The position numbers and the translations under genes are program-made. Below, piece by piece: positions 62,780-64,000 of a DNA stretch of 64,000 nucleotides (position 1 is the stretch's first letter; every line of letters begins with the position of its first letter). The notes under the pieces are model-generated. The model ran no database searches, had not been told where the DNA came from, and saw only the letters and a program-made list of their open reading frames with translations. Where the stretch lies: positions 26,223,681 to 26,287,680 of the forward strand of contig OU612071.1 of assembly GCA_914767715.1 (NCBI GenBank), in the 5' to 3' direction. The stretch comes from Membranipora membranacea (taxonomy: Eukaryota; Bryozoa; Gymnolaemata; Cheilostomatida; Membraniporidae).

Positions 62780-63350
62780 TCTCTGAATGTGAGTGTGATC
62801 ATTAACAGATGCTCTCACACCACAGCTCACACTGACTCCCCTCAACCACCTGCTAACAGCAAATGATAACATATCAACCAGAGCAGTGTAACTGAATGAT
62901 TGGTGATGAAAGGCGGAGCTAAGCATTAACCTGATCATGCAACCAGCCAATCAGAACTAAGACCATAAAAGCTCAGCCACAGATGCAGTAAAAGGTGTAG
63001 AATGTCGTGTTTACCAGTTACAAGTTACCGGTTTGTTGATCATGAGTTTCCTAAAGAGTAACTCAGTTCCTTGCTGTTGTGTCAATTCTATTCACATAGA
63101 GGTAATTTCTTACATGATCATTTCATTCTGACAGTGGTCACATAATATCCAATGCATAAGTAGATTGCTGTTGTTATAATGGATGAACCAATGATTAGTA
63201 GCTCTCCTCATAGATGGTATTCATACTATTTCGGGGCTTCTTTGTTTCAATTACAGGCCTATGCACTGCTGCCCGTTGCCCGGGAAGGATGGAATCACTA
63301 TAACTAGTCAGAATCATCTTCCTAAGATCGATTGTGTATCAAGATGGCAA
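62780..63350 (+). pseudogene. C-type lectin pseudogene, inverted copy
   Basis: Promoter blocks match the intact lectin (see 54381-54610), but the TATA box is lost (AGTAAAAGG). Exon 1 starts with ATG at 63042 but is shifted out of frame with respect to the signal peptide. Exon 2 (63257-63345) has the acceptor TTACAG and GLCTAARCP, then a one-base insertion, an early stop and an internal deletion of roughly 100 bp. Its donor is GC instead of GT. No third exon is seen before the window ends. It is a decayed paralogue of 53045-54310 in opposite orientation. Confidence 0.82.
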
Positions 63351-64000
63351 GTTGTGAACAATGATGCCTTTTCAATTACTAATACCAATGAGTTATTTGT
63401 ATAAAACTGTATATATCCTTATTGTCGTTGTCATTCTCATTCAAAAGTGATTTATAACTGCAACAAGTAGAGGATGGGCTGTGTTGGAGGTTTTTTGTTA
63501 TGTGGCTCACATAGCTACTGTGAACAACAAATAACCTGTTCCGCCCAATTACATAAATTTATTTAACTGAAAATCGGCAACTATTATAAAAAAACGCATA
63601 TGACCTCTCTCACTGTATTATTCAGTTAAGTTAGGTTATGTAACTCACCAGTGGTCCCTAGTTATTATTAACATTATGTTTAATGTCTGACATTGCATAA
63701 TTCACTGGTTTAGATAATCGATGTTGGACACATTGTGATTGATAGGGCAATTAACAAGACACTATCTAGATCTGACATAAATTTGTTGTCATTATTATCT
63801 CATCATTCCCCTAATTAACTTACTATGACGTCATTTGTTGATTTTCCAGTGGTCCAACCCACTTGGGAGTCTAAAATTTGTTCACAAACAATACACACAG
63901 GATACACAACTCTTGTAAACAATTTATATCCATCCTAAATTCTATGCAGACAGTATTATCTTACCACTCAAACTTTGGCCTGTCGAAATGAGACTAGACT
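63351..64000. other. Non-coding stretch to the window end
   Basis: No lectin third exon (EPN/WND region) and no other gene recognised up to the end of the window. Confidence 0.4.

Overview
The window is nuclear DNA of an animal. It is AT-rich, its genes are cut by many short spliceosomal introns (GTAAG/GTGAG donors, CAG acceptors), and it carries animal-type families: an atlastin-like dynamin-family GTPase, a P2X7-receptor-type cytosolic domain, a THAP plus DDE-transposase-like protein and a secreted C-type lectin. The mix, the short introns and the dense small transposons suggest a marine invertebrate, perhaps a sponge or cnidarian. The species cannot be fixed from the sequence alone.

Left third (1-21 kb): mostly non-coding DNA with small non-autonomous transposons (a 63-bp-TIR element at 3.19-3.71 kb, two foldback MITEs at 7.24 and 10.05 kb), tRNA-like relics and one unassigned exon at 10.43 kb. 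The atlastin-like gene runs on the minus strand, with six phase-compatible exons from 19.41 down to 15.26 kb. An orphan coding exon lies at 20.8-21.0 kb.

Middle (21-44 kb): two halves of one LINE family (RT half at 21.3 kb, endonuclease half at 35.8 kb) are each joined at the same TTAA to the same terminal repeat. Between them lie a P2X7R_C-type gene fragment (+, 27.7-28.5 kb) and a multi-exon THAP/transposase-like gene (-, 34.1 to 28.7 kb). Further right are a copy of a long non-coding repeat family (37.6-40.0 kb), a retrosequence whose head resembles U2 snRNA (40.74 kb), and a Tx1/L1-like LINE broken by a solo LTR (41-43.3 kb).

Right third (45-63.4 kb): almost entirely structured repeats. 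A second copy of the long repeat family (46-48.1 kb) is interrupted by a 4.3-kb foldback element (48,131-52,438). Its two roughly 1.9-kb arms are inverted tandem arrays of a 353-bp unit carrying CGCGCG-AAAACAACC boxes. Then comes an intact-looking three-exon C-type lectin (-, 54.31 to 53.05 kb), four tandem copies of a 1.7-1.8-kb unit (54.93-62.0 kb), and a decayed lectin copy in opposite orientation (+, 62.8-63.35 kb). The lectin pair therefore stands head to head across the array. The site lacking the foldback insertion is preserved at about 62,430, which supports recent mobility of the 4.3-kb element.
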